Of a stretch of 32,779 bases of DNA, positions 20,431 through 27,594 are shown in pieces. The translations under genes and the position numbers were made by a program. Numbering within the stretch: position 1 is the stretch's first letter; every line of letters begins with the position of its first letter. The stretch covers positions 1 to 32,779 of the forward strand of contig NZ_RXOM01000033.1 in assembly GCF_008692195.1 (NCBI RefSeq), written 5' to 3'. The DNA comes from Salegentibacter sp. R32 (GTDB lineage: Bacteria; Bacteroidota; Bacteroidia; Flavobacteriales; Flavobacteriaceae). A model generated the notes under the pieces. It did not search any database. It was not told where the DNA came from and was given only the letters and a program-made list of their open reading frames with translations.

Positions 20431-20508
20431 TAGGGAAAAATTTGACTGATTGCAACCCTTAAAAATGCTAAAGCAGTAAATTACTTCTTTAGATTGAACT
20501 TCAATCAG
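20431..20508 (+). promoter_or_regulatory. Putative SAM-II-like riboswitch in the metK leader
   Basis: The pattern matches what I remember of the SAM-II aptamer. A P1 stem is formed by AGGG (20432-20435) and CCCT (20456-20459). Its loop contains ATTTG then ACTG and TTGC, and the 3' part contains the SAM-II-like GCTAAAG (20467-20473). A pseudoknot is possible between ACTG (20445-20448) in the loop and CAGT (20474-20477). A competing fold pairs CTGATTG (20446-20452) with CAATCAG (20502-20508), and inside it CTAAAG (20468-20473) with CTTTAG (20487-20492), extended by AGTA/TACT. The competing fold uses both pseudoknot strands, so the two are mutually exclusive. The gene downstream makes SAM. No U-tract follows, so control of translation is more likely than termination. 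P1 is only 4 bp, so the class assignment is tentative. Confidence 0.55.
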
Positions 20509-20534
20509 CCTTCTTCCCTACTAAAATATAATGA

Positions 20535-21791
20535 ATGGCTTATTTATTTACTTCGGAAAGTGTTTCTGAAGGGCATCCAGATAAAATCGCAGATCAAATT
20601 AGCGACACCCTATTAGATAATTTTTTAGCGTTTGACGAACAGTCCAAAGTTGCTTGTGAGACTTTGGTTACTACAGGACAAGTGGTACTTGCCGGTGAAG
20701 TTCGCTCAAATACATACCTAGATGTGCAACAAATTGCACGTGATGTAATTAATGATATTGGTTACACCCAAGGGGCTTACCAATTTAGTGGTGATTCTTG
20801 TGGTGTGATTTCTCTAATTCACGAACAATCCCCCGAAATTAACCAAGGAGTGGATCGTGAAAGTAAAGAGGAACAAGGTGCTGGAGACCAAGGTATGATG
20901 TTTGGCTATGCAACCACAGAGACCGAAAATTATATGCCGCTAGCGCTCGATATCTCTCATAAAATGATGATTGAATTAGCTAAGCTAAGAAGGGAAAATA
21001 AAGAGCTAACTTATTTGCGGCCTGATGCAAAAAGTCAAGTAACTATTGAATATAGCGATGATAATATTCCGCAACGAATTGTAGCGATTGTGCTTTCTAC
21101 ACAGCATGATCAATTTATGGAAGATGATGAAAAGATGCTTCAGCAAATTAAAGAAGACATTATCAAGATTTTAATGCCACGCGTGATTGAGCAACTACCG
21201 GAATATGTTCAGCAATTATTTAATGATGATATTACGTATCACATTAACCCGACCGGAAAATTCGTGATTGGCGGACCTCATGGTGATGCTGGACTTACCG
21301 GTAGAAAAATTATTGTAGATACTTATGGAGGTAAAGGAGCCCACGGTGGTGGCGCTTTTTCCGGTAAAGACCCGAGTAAAGTAGATCGTTCGGCAGCTTA
21401 TGCTTCAAGACATATTGCCAAAAACTTAGTAGCTGCCGGTGTAGCTGATGAAGTTTTAGTGCAAGTTTCTTATGCAATTGGTGTGGCTGAACCTACTTCT
21501 ATTTTTGTAGATACTTATGGAACTTCTAAAGTAGAGCTATCAAACGGGGAAATCGCCCAAAAAGTAAAGGAGGTTTTTGATATGCGCCCAGCGGCGATTG
21601 AAGAACGCTTAAAACTTCGAAATCCAATCTACCGAGAAACCGCGGCTTACGGACATATGGGGAAAGAACCGAAAACCATTACGAAAATTTTCGAAAGCCC
21701 ATATTCAGGTAAAATCACTAAAGATGTCGAGTTGTTTACTTGGGAGAAATTAGATTACGTAGATAAAGTGAAGAATGCTTTTAATTTATAA
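20535..21791 (+). CDS. metK: S-adenosylmethionine synthetase
   Basis: 418 aa, a usual length for Bacteroidota MetK. It makes S-adenosylmethionine from methionine and ATP in the cytoplasm. Conserved segments are visible: [20 protein letters not shown] at the N-terminus, [10 protein letters not shown] near residue 118, the [20 protein letters not shown] stretch, and [19 protein letters not shown] with its catalytic and phosphate-binding residues. The start is ATG at 20535; an out-of-frame ATG at 20531 overlaps it (ATGAATGGC). Its promoter and a SAM-II-like leader lie immediately upstream, consistent with feedback by its own product. The AhpD-like gene begins 94 bp downstream. Confidence 0.98.
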   Translation: MAYLFTSESVSEGHPDKIADQISDTLLDNFLAFDEQSKVACETLVTTGQVVLAGEVRSNTYLDVQQIARDVINDIGYTQGAYQFSGDSCGVISLIHEQSPEINQGVDRESKEEQGAGDQGMMFGYATTETENYMPLALDISHKMMIELAKLRRENKELTYLRPDAKSQVTIEYSDDNIPQRIVAIVLSTQHDQFMEDDEKMLQQIKEDIIKILMPRVIEQLPEYVQQLFNDDITYHINPTGKFVIGGPHGDAGLTGRKIIVDTYGGKGAHGGGAFSGKDPSKVDRSAAYASRHIAKNLVAAGVADEVLVQVSYAIGVAEPTSIFVDTYGTSKVELSNGEIAQKVKEVFDMRPAAIEERLKLRNPIYRETAAYGHMGKEPKTITKIFESPYSGKITKDVELFTWEKLDYVDKVKNAFNL

Positions 21792-21885
21792 TTGAACTGT
21801 ATTTTATCTATCCCCTTAAGCAAAATTATTAATTAATAACATATTTTTTTATCTTATATTTATAAAAAAATTGTAATAAAATAAT

Positions 21886-22467
21886 ATGAGTACTACTACC
21901 CCACAGGCTCGTTATCAGTTAGTTTCTCTAGAAGATGCTTCTGAGCCAGTAAGAGCTATTTATGAAGATACGATGAAAACCTTGCAAATACCATTTGTTT
22001 TAAATTGGTTTAAATGCCAAGGGAGCAACGTTAATCTACTAAATGCTAATTGGACAAAACTTAAATATACATTGATGACAGGTGATATCCCTAACGTATT
22101 AAAACAGGTTATTATCTATAATGTATCTAAAAAAAGAAATTGCAGCTATTGCTCTACTGCTCACGGTATTTTTGCAGATAGCATGAGTGCAATGGTAAGT
22201 GAGAATGAAAATTTTAAAATTACTGATGATTTAGACTCTCCCCTTATTCCGGAAAGTTATAAAGTAGCTATTGATGTGGTCACAAAAGCAGCACTTAACC
22301 ATCAAAATATAAATGATGAAGATTTTAATAAACTTCAGAATGCTGGCTTTAATTTAAATGAAATTCAAGAATTGATGGCTCAGGCAGATTTAGTGAATAT
22401 GTTGAATACAATAGCAGATGTTTCTGGTATAAAAATAGATAATGAATTATTGGAAGCCACAGCTTAA
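21886..22467 (+). CDS. AhpD-like / carboxymuconolactone decarboxylase-family protein
   Basis: 193 aa, soluble, all-helical by composition. The family redox motif is present as NCSYCSTAH, with C86, C89 and H93 in the CxxCxxxH arrangement of AhpD-type alkylhydroperoxidases. The N-terminal part (YEDTMKTLQIPFVLNWFKC) resembles other uncharacterised AhpD-like proteins. Peroxide or thiol-disulfide chemistry is inferred; the physiological reductant is not evident. A near-consensus -7 box (TATATTTA, 21855-21862) precedes it. The gene downstream starts 22 bp after its stop, so it may be co-transcribed with the sensor/receiver pair. Confidence 0.85.
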   Translation: MSTTTPQARYQLVSLEDASEPVRAIYEDTMKTLQIPFVLNWFKCQGSNVNLLNANWTKLKYTLMTGDIPNVLKQVIIYNVSKKRNCSYCSTAHGIFADSMSAMVSENENFKITDDLDSPLIPESYKVAIDVVTKAALNHQNINDEDFNKLQNAGFNLNEIQELMAQADLVNMLNTIADVSGIKIDNELLEATA

Positions 22468-22489
22468 CTCTATTACTAAATACTAAAAT

Positions 22490-23362
22490 GTGAATGTGAG
22501 TTTATACGAAAATAAATATAGGGTAACTTATGAGGCTTTTTCAAAATTCTCTGCAAAAATAAGCAAGGTAGACACTAAGCAGGAGTTATTATCTATTATT
22601 GAAAGTCATCTTAAATATTTATTTAATTATAAATTTTTTAGAGTTCTTATAAAAGATGAAGACAGTTTAAAGTCTTTCAATATTTTCTACAATTCACGTT
22701 ATCCGGCCAAATTAATCCAAGACAATATTTTTGAGTATGAGGAAAATTTGTTAGCTAAAAATATTCCTTTATACCAAGATACTGATGCAGGATTTTTGAA
22801 CGAATATAAAGAGCCACTGGAGCTTTACGAGGGTAAATTATGGGGATGGTATTTTAAATACCAAGACGTTAAACTTTGTGTATCCTTAATTTCCGATAAA
22901 AGCAGACCCTTTATTATTAAAGACGTAGAGATTTTAAATTTATTAATAGATAGTTTTTTTACAAAATATCAACAATTAAAATTAAGAAACCGTCTTAATT
23001 ATAAAAATAGAAATTTAGAAAGCGCTATTAATGTAATTAAAAGCCAAAAACTCCAAATATCTAAAATTGTAGAAAATCAAAAAGATATTATAGAGCAACG
23101 TACCCGAGCTCTAAAACAAAAAAATAATGAATTAGCTGAAATTTCCAGACTAAATGCACATAGCGTTAGAGAACCTTTATCTCGGATTTTAGGCTTAATT
23201 GAAATTGCCGATTTATATTCTTTAGAAGAATTGAAAAGTGAAATTTTAGAAAAACTAAAACTTTCTGCTCAAGATTTAGACAAAGCCCTAAAAGATGTTA
23301 TTAGTAAAAGTTCAAAAGCAATAGAAAAATCATCTGGAGAAGAATTATTGGAGGGAGAATGA
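22490..23362 (+). CDS. GAF-like sensor with histidine-kinase dimerisation helix but no ATPase domain
   Basis: 290 aa from a GTG start (22490; GTG at 22496 is also possible, while the ATG at 22488 runs straight into TGA). Residues ~15-165 look like a GAF-type sensory domain. Residues ~170-220 form a charged coiled coil (IIEQRTRALKQKNNELAEIS). Then comes a DHp-like H-box, LNAHSVREPLSRILGL, with H224 as the candidate phosphorylation site, and a second DHp helix (LKLSAQDLDKALKDVI). The protein stops there. The N, G1, F and G2 boxes of a HATPase domain are absent, and no frameshifted remnant follows because the next gene overlaps by 4 bp (ATGA). It may be a phosphotransfer or kinase-regulating protein for the downstream receiver. 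Function is inferred from domain order only. Confidence 0.75.
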   Translation: MNVSLYENKYRVTYEAFSKFSAKISKVDTKQELLSIIESHLKYLFNYKFFRVLIKDEDSLKSFNIFYNSRYPAKLIQDNIFEYEENLLAKNIPLYQDTDAGFLNEYKEPLELYEGKLWGWYFKYQDVKLCVSLISDKSRPFIIKDVEILNLLIDSFFTKYQQLKLRNRLNYKNRNLESAINVIKSQKLQISKIVENQKDIIEQRTRALKQKNNELAEISRLNAHSVREPLSRILGLIEIADLYSLEELKSEILEKLKLSAQDLDKALKDVISKSSKAIEKSSGEELLEGE

Positions 23363-23736
23363 AAAACAGAATTAAAATTTTACTAGTCGACGACCAAAAA
23401 ATCGCTAATTTCATCATGAAAAAAGTGATTTCTACCTTAGAAATAGATTGTGAAATTTTAGCTTTCGAAAAACCTGAAAAAGCCTTATTGGCTTTAGACG
23501 AAATTAAACCCAATTTAATTTTTCTAGATCTAAATATGCCTATCTTAAATGGATGGCAATTTTTAGAGCGTATGCAACATAATCATCATGCCAATGTAGT
23601 TATTTTAACTTCCAGTATAGACCCAGCAGATGAGCAAAAATCAAAAGAATTCCCTCAGGTAATTAGCTACCAAACCAAACCACCTTCTAAACAAAAAATT
23701 AGAGCAATTATTACTGGAGAAAATCATAATAATTAG
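23359..23736 (+). CDS. Stand-alone response-regulator receiver domain
   Basis: 125 aa, a single REC domain with no output domain. The acidic pair D11-D12 (LLVDDQ), phosphoacceptor D57 (FLDLNMP), T84 (ILTSS) and K107 (YQTKPP) are all in place, so it should be phosphorylatable. It overlaps the upstream DHp protein by 4 bp, implying translational coupling and partnership. Being output-less, it probably acts through protein contact or as a phosphorelay intermediate (CheY/Spo0F-like). Confidence 0.93.
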   Translation: MKNRIKILLVDDQKIANFIMKKVISTLEIDCEILAFEKPEKALLALDEIKPNLIFLDLNMPILNGWQFLERMQHNHHANVVILTSSIDPADEQKSKEFPQVISYQTKPPSKQKIRAIITGENHNN

Positions 23737-23786
23737 ATTTTTTTAATTCGAAATAAATCTATTTTATTTGCAAAAAATTTTAAGTA

Positions 23787-24422
23787 ATGAACGATTTGGT
23801 AGGTTTTGGTTTACTGGTATTTACTTCCTTTTTCACCTTAATTAATCCTATAGGCACCATGCCCATTTTTATGACGATGACTTCTGAGTTAGACACAGAA
23901 CATCGTAATGCCACCGCACGGAAAGCTACTATCGCAGCTTTTGTTACCATTGTTGCTTTTGCCTTTTCCGGACAATTACTCTTTAATTTCTTTGGTATTT
24001 CGGTTAATAGTTTTCGTTTAGTGGGGGGTGTGATTTTCTTTCAGATGGGGATGGATATGCTTCAAGCCCGTTTAGCCAGTATAAAAATAAAAAGCAAAGC
24101 TGCCAAGAAAACTTACGTGGAAGATATTTCTATTACGCCATTGGCTATCCCCATGATTTCTGGTCCCGGTTCAATCACCAATGCTATTATTATGATGGAA
24201 GATGCCGAAACCGTTCAGGCCAAAGCTGTTTTAATTGGTGGAATATTTCTGGTACTACTCCTCACCTACCTTATTTTACTAAGTTCTTCTAAAATCTTAA
24301 AAATACTGGGGAATACCGGAAAAAATGTATTAATGCGCTTGATGGGGTTAATCGTAATGGTAATCGCGGTAGAATTTTTCTTTAGTGGTTTAAAACCTAT
24401 TATTCAAGATATTATAAAATAA
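23787..24422 (+). CDS. MarC-family integral membrane protein
   Basis: 211 aa with about six hydrophobic segments. Family features are visible: an N-terminal FTSFFTLINPIGTMPIFMTM, GVIFFQMGMDMLQA, and the conserved PLAIPMISGPGSITNAI in the middle, ending with MRLMGLIVMVIAVEFFFSGL. Length is typical. MarC proteins are inner-membrane proteins of uncertain transport role; the old link to multiple antibiotic resistance was not upheld. It lies 50 bp after the receiver gene and may or may not be co-transcribed with it. Confidence 0.93.
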   Translation: MNDLVGFGLLVFTSFFTLINPIGTMPIFMTMTSELDTEHRNATARKATIAAFVTIVAFAFSGQLLFNFFGISVNSFRLVGGVIFFQMGMDMLQARLASIKIKSKAAKKTYVEDISITPLAIPMISGPGSITNAIIMMEDAETVQAKAVLIGGIFLVLLLTYLILLSSSKILKILGNTGKNVLMRLMGLIVMVIAVEFFFSGLKPIIQDIIK

Positions 24423-24611
24423 TGTAAGTTATAAGCTGAGTTCAATATAATAAGATATTTAACCGAGCATAGAAAAAATACCCGCACAGTAGTTTTGAAT
24501 GACTTTCAAAAATCTTGAAATGATGATAAACGTTACCACAAGCTATTAAAAAACATTCATTAATTTCAACTTCTTTCCACATAAGGACTACTAACTTTTT
24601 TCGTAAGTAAA

Positions 24612-24721
24612 AACCTGAGTTCGATCTAAGAAAATTTCGGAGACTGAGTGAAATCTTTTTGCAAAGATTTCACTCAATGATCCAAAATGCCTGCAAAAAA
24701 CTTTTATATCAAACTCAGGTT
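24612..24721. repeat. 110-bp MITE-like palindromic element
   Basis: Terminal inverted repeats AACCTGAGTT (24612-24621) and AACTCAGGTT (24712-24721) match perfectly over 10 bp. Similarity continues imperfectly inwards (CGATCTAAGA against TGATATAAAA on the opposite strand). Near its centre is a perfect 14-bp stem, 24645-24658 with 24663-24676 (TGAGTGAAATCTTT, loop TTGC). A third end-like copy, CTGAGTTCAATATAA, lies at 24436-24450 in the left-end orientation. No transposase is present. A clear target duplication was not seen. Confidence 0.55.
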
Positions 24722-24842
24722 AAAACAATAGCTACGGCATCAACCCTTATTAATTGATTAAAAAATATTGCTTTACATATATTCAAAAAAGTCATTTTTT
24801 GTAGTATTTGAGCAGGAAAAGTCACCGCTGCTCCGTAACTTC

Positions 24843-24928
24843 TTCGAGTTTTCTTCGAAATTCCTAGGAAATATGGGGCTCCACTCGAGGAAAACTCGAA
24901 AAAGTCTCGAAGGAGCATCGAATGAGCT
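24843..24928. repeat. Inverted arrays of an 11-bp TCGAA unit
   Basis: The left arm reads TTCTTCGAGTT then TTCTTCGAAAT from ~24841. The right arm reads CTCGAGGAAAA, CTCGAAAAAGT, CTCGAAGGAGC and ATCGAATGAGC (24885-24928), each 11 bp. The arms can pair: TTCGAGTTTTC (24843-24853) is the exact complement of GAAAACTCGAA (24890-24900). The same unit family recurs at 27095-27127. Confidence 0.6.
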
Positions 24929-24937
24929 AGGGCGATG

Positions 24938-24971
24938 ACCCGTCCTAAAATACCTATACATGTTATTAAAT
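24938..24971 (+). repeat. Dispersed repeat, copy 1
   Basis: A 34-nt sequence beginning ACCCGTCCTAAAA and containing CTATACATGT recurs in the same orientation at 27205-27236 with two 1-nt gaps and one mismatch. In both places it lies just to the right of an 11-bp-unit repeat. A shorter match, CGTCCTAAAAA, occurs at 25338-25348. Confidence 0.7.
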
Positions 24972-25469
24972 AAATCCTGATATAATTATACAACAGTAAA
25001 CAGGTTAGATATATCTTCTTAGCCTGACCCTTCAGAGATAAAATGAAAGGATGGTGTTCTTTTTTTAGCGCTTGCTAGTTACTTCCTGCTTTTTTCTGTA
25101 ATAACAAGAAGCTTATAGCAACGCGATAGTGGGCACATTAAAAATAGTTGGTATTGACTATTCTTGTTAAAAAATAATATCCGCCAAAAGCACTAATACA
25201 CAAATTGTGTATCTTATTAAAAAGGTAAGGGGGTTAAAATGAGATTTGAAAAAGAAAGATACTTATAGCTAATTCAATTTGGACAGCTGTCCTGAGAAGA
25301 TGTAAAAGCTAAACAAGAACAAGGGCTGAATAAGCCTCGTCCTAAAAATTAGTTTAAAGGATTTATGACGTGAAAGCGGCCCTCATAAAACGGTAAATGA
25401 TGAACTGAAGAATAAGAAGAATAACTTGTCTGGTGGCCGTCAGATATGCCAAATCCAACTCACGTTAAG

Positions 25470-26741
25470 TTATTCTAAATCTACATCCTCTTTAGGACGA
25501 ATAATCATCCGAAGGTCTTCTTTTTTGGCAAAATAAGAAACACTCCAATTAAAGAAGGTTCTTACACGGTCGGTTCTTCCTATTAGGGAAAATAAATGGA
25601 TCAGCCCCCAAATCATTAATGCTATAAATCCTTGAAAATGCAATTTATTAGGTAAATCTGCTACGGCATCACTTTTACCAATCACTGCCATGGCTCCTTT
25701 ATCTTTATAGGTAAAAGGTTTTGGTTTTTGTCCGTTTTCTGCAGCAATTAAATTTTTCGCTAAATTCCGACCTTGTTGAATAGCGACCTGTGCCAACCGA
25801 GGATGGCCTTTTGGGAAGTCTTTATCTTCATACATCATACTTCCATCGCCAATCACATAGATATTATCGGTCGATTTTATTTTATGATATGCATTTACCA
25901 ACAATCGATTGCCCGGTTCATACCAATCTTTTGGTAAACCTTTAAAAGTTCTTCCTTTTACGCCGGTTGCCCAAATTAAATTTCGGCTTTTAATAACACT
26001 ATCGTCATTTAAAATTACTTCGTTACCATTAAAATCTTTTACCCGTTTATTCAGCAGTATTTTCACATAGCTTTTATGAAGTTGATGGTAAGCAAACTGT
26101 TGTGATTTGCTACTCATAGATTTTAGCAAATTGTCACCACTGTTCACTAAATAAATACTCGCCTTCACATTTTTTAATTCTGGATATTCCTCTAAAATCA
26201 CCTGCTTTCTCAACTCTGCAAACATCCCAGACACTTCTACTCCGGTAGGACCGCCTCCGGCAATCACCATCGTTAACCATTCTTCTTTTTCTTCCTCACT
26301 TTTTGCCCGGGTTGCCTTTTCTATACGTTGTAACAATACATTACGCATGTTAAGTGCATCGTTTAAAGAATTCATGGGGATTCCATGTTTTTTTATGTTT
26401 TCGATTCCGTAGTAATTGGTACGGGTTCCCGTGCTTAAAATTAAAGTATCGTAGTTCAGTTCTCCATTAGAAAGTATGATTTTGTTCTCTTCAGGAATTA
26501 TTTCTTTTAGTTTGCCTAACCAGAAATGAGCATAAGGATTTCCAGAAAGTAAACTCCGAAAAGGATAACTTATAGAAGAGGGTTCTATAAAACCCGTCGC
26601 AACCTGATAAATGAGTGGAGTAAAGTAATTGTAGTTGTTTTTATCGACAAGGGTAACTTCAAAATCATCATATTTTATAAGGCGCTTTAACACATTTACC
26701 CCGGCAAAACCGCCTCCTACAATTACTATTTTTTTCCTCAT
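25470..26741 (-). CDS. ndh: Type II NADH:quinone dehydrogenase (NDH-2)
   Basis: 423 aa from the ATG at 26741; a TTG four codons upstream (26753) is in frame but less likely. This FAD enzyme passes electrons from NADH to quinone at the inner membrane without pumping protons. Two nucleotide-binding fingerprints are visible: KIVIVGGGFAGVNVLKRL at the N-terminus (FAD) and VIAGGGPTGVEVSGMFAEL near residue 165 (NADH). Also present are LSTGTRTNYYGI, the FAD-contacting IYVIGDGSMM, and AQVAIQQGRNLAKNL. A hydrophobic C-terminal stretch (FIALMIWGLIHLFSLIG) fits membrane association. It is monocistronic and lies between two repeat-rich gene-free regions. Substrate specificity (NADH versus NADPH) is not settled by sequence alone. 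Confidence 0.9.
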   Translation of the reverse strand: MRKKIVIVGGGFAGVNVLKRLIKYDDFEVTLVDKNNYNYFTPLIYQVATGFIEPSSISYPFRSLLSGNPYAHFWLGKLKEIIPEENKIILSNGELNYDTLILSTGTRTNYYGIENIKKHGIPMNSLNDALNMRNVLLQRIEKATRAKSEEEKEEWLTMVIAGGGPTGVEVSGMFAELRKQVILEEYPELKNVKASIYLVNSGDNLLKSMSSKSQQFAYHQLHKSYVKILLNKRVKDFNGNEVILNDDSVIKSRNLIWATGVKGRTFKGLPKDWYEPGNRLLVNAYHKIKSTDNIYVIGDGSMMYEDKDFPKGHPRLAQVAIQQGRNLAKNLIAAENGQKPKPFTYKDKGAMAVIGKSDAVADLPNKLHFQGFIALMIWGLIHLFSLIGRTDRVRTFFNWSVSYFAKKEDLRMIIRPKEDVDLE

Positions 26742-27005
26742 AAAATTTTTCAATTTTTATAAAATTAAATGATTCCGAAGGTATTTCAATAACAAACACT
26801 CAATTTTAAAGTACTTATAACATTCTATGATAGTAGAAAAAACCATTTTGAACTTTGTTATTTTCTCTTCAAGTGAAAATTCGTTTCTCAACTACAATTT
26901 CATTTCGGTTCACTGCGAAAAAATCACTTGAATTGACTAATTTCTTAATTTATTGATGGTTTTAATATCTTAAAAGTAAAACCCTTGCCGAAACCAACAA
27001 ATAAA

Positions 27006-27075
27006 TGTCTGCAATTGTCTGTTATTGTCCATAATTGTCTTTAAATGTCCACTTTTGTCAAGAATTGTCAATTTT
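27006..27075. repeat. Seven TGTC motifs at exact 10-bp spacing
   Basis: TGTC occurs at 27006, 27016, 27026, 27036, 27046, 27056 and 27066. The 6 bp between motifs are AT-rich and vary, mostly ending AT or TT. TGTC is invariant through all seven units. Confidence 0.9.
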
Positions 27076-27094
27076 CAGTGATTTTCTAGGGGTT

Positions 27095-27127
27095 TTGTTC
27101 GGGTCTTGTTCGAGTCTTGTTCGGGTG
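27095..27127. repeat. Three 11-bp tandem units
   Basis: TTGTTCGGGTC, TTGTTCGAGTC and TTGTTCGGGTG are contiguous. On the complementary strand they read CYCGAACAAGA-like, the same family as the 11-bp units at 24885-24928 but in the opposite orientation. Confidence 0.85.
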
Positions 27128-27129
27128 GG

Positions 27130-27157
27130 CTTCGGTAAAATGGAACTTTTACCGAAG
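27130..27157. repeat. 11-bp perfect hairpin next to the repeat arrays
   Basis: CTTCGGTAAAA (27130-27140) pairs with TTTTACCGAAG (27147-27157) around TGGAAC. No U-tract follows, so it is not an obvious terminator. It sits between the 11-bp array and the dispersed repeat. Confidence 0.7.
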
Positions 27158-27204
27158 GATTGTCGAAGAAGAGTAGAAGGAAAGTAAAAGAAGTTAGAAG
27201 TATA

Positions 27205-27236
27205 ACCCGTCCTAAAAACTATACATGTAATTAAAT
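27205..27236 (+). repeat. Dispersed repeat, copy 2
   Basis: A 32-nt sequence matching 24938-24971 in the same orientation. The pair brackets the ndh gene as direct repeats about 2.27 kb apart. Confidence 0.7.
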
Positions 27237-27396
27237 GAAGTAAACCCTTGTATTTCTACAAATAAATTTTAAATAAAAAACACAACTAAATATTTACAAA
27301 ACCGATTAAATAAAATTTTTCAATATAAAATTGTTTATTCAACGACACAAACCTTACCATTCAACGAATTTAATATTTACATAGTAGGCTTTAAGA

Positions 27397-27404
27397 TATT
27401 TTTG
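27397..27404 (+). promoter_or_regulatory. Candidate -7 box for the adhesin gene
   Basis: TATTTTTG matches TAnnTTTG, with TTTAC at 27376-27380 as a weak upstream element. It implies a long (~185-nt) leader before the ATG at 27595, so a closer, less canonical promoter is also possible. Confidence 0.3.
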
Positions 27405-27594
27405 ATGGTTAAAAATATTAACAATAAATAAGCCTATGGGTGAATTTTTACGATTAACTACAACTTCTTTAACATCTTTAGATAGGAAAAATAGTGTAAG
27501 AAATTCGATTTTCTTATCCTATACACTTGCGATTTACTCACTAAATTCTAAACACTTTCAATCTAACTTAGTATTCATTTAATATCCTCAATCT

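Larger units (their letters stand above)
20049..20534. other. Divergent intergenic region between the surface-protein block and metK
   Basis: 486 bp of strongly AT-rich, gene-free sequence. The left end holds the minus-strand -7 box (20104-20111). The right end holds a plus-strand -7 box (20408-20415) and the structured metK leader (20431-20508). The central ~290 bp shows no ORF or clear structure to me. Confidence 0.7.
24423..25469. other. Gene-free region with MITE-like and 11-bp repeats
   Basis: No convincing gene occurs in 1047 bp. Separate entries cover the 110-bp palindromic element (24612-24721), the 11-bp repeat hairpin (24843-24928) and a dispersed repeat (24938-24971). There is also a perfect 12-bp palindrome GGACAGCTGTCC (25281-25292), an inverted repeat ATACACAA/TTGTGTAT near 25196-25212, and a possible coding ghost at 25239-25352 that contains two in-frame stops. 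It looks like an accumulation of eroded mobile DNA. Confidence 0.7.
26742..27594. other. Gene-free region with phased TGTC motifs and repeat arrays
   Basis: 853 bp without a convincing gene. The left ~250 bp should contain the ndh promoter, although I see no exact -7 box there. The centre holds the arrays and hairpin listed separately (27006-27236). The right ~350 bp is the AT-rich leader of the adhesin gene, with a TATTTTTG -7-like box at 27397-27404 and a weaker TACACTTG at 27522-27529. Confidence 0.65.

Noticed and set aside
23301-23513. 70-aa minus-strand ORF
   Set aside because: It overlaps the junction of the DHp and receiver genes, both of which have clear conserved motifs.
24612-24640. 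GAGTTCGAT resembling a tRNA T-loop
   Set aside because: No acceptor, anticodon or D-arm pairing is present around it; the match belongs to the terminal inverted repeat.
24645-24676. 14-bp hairpin as a terminator for marC
   Set aside because: It lies more than 220 bp past the stop, has no U-tract, and is centred in the palindromic element, so an element-internal stem is a better reading.
24715-24993. Two overlapping minus-strand ORFs (92 and 62 aa)
   Set aside because: They run through the MITE end, the 11-bp repeat hairpin and the dispersed repeat, and their products have no recognisable feature.
27006-27127. Short regularly spaced repeats that could suggest a CRISPR array
   Set aside because: The constant part is only 4 bp (or 11 bp with no spacers), far too short for repeats with spacers, and no cas genes are present.
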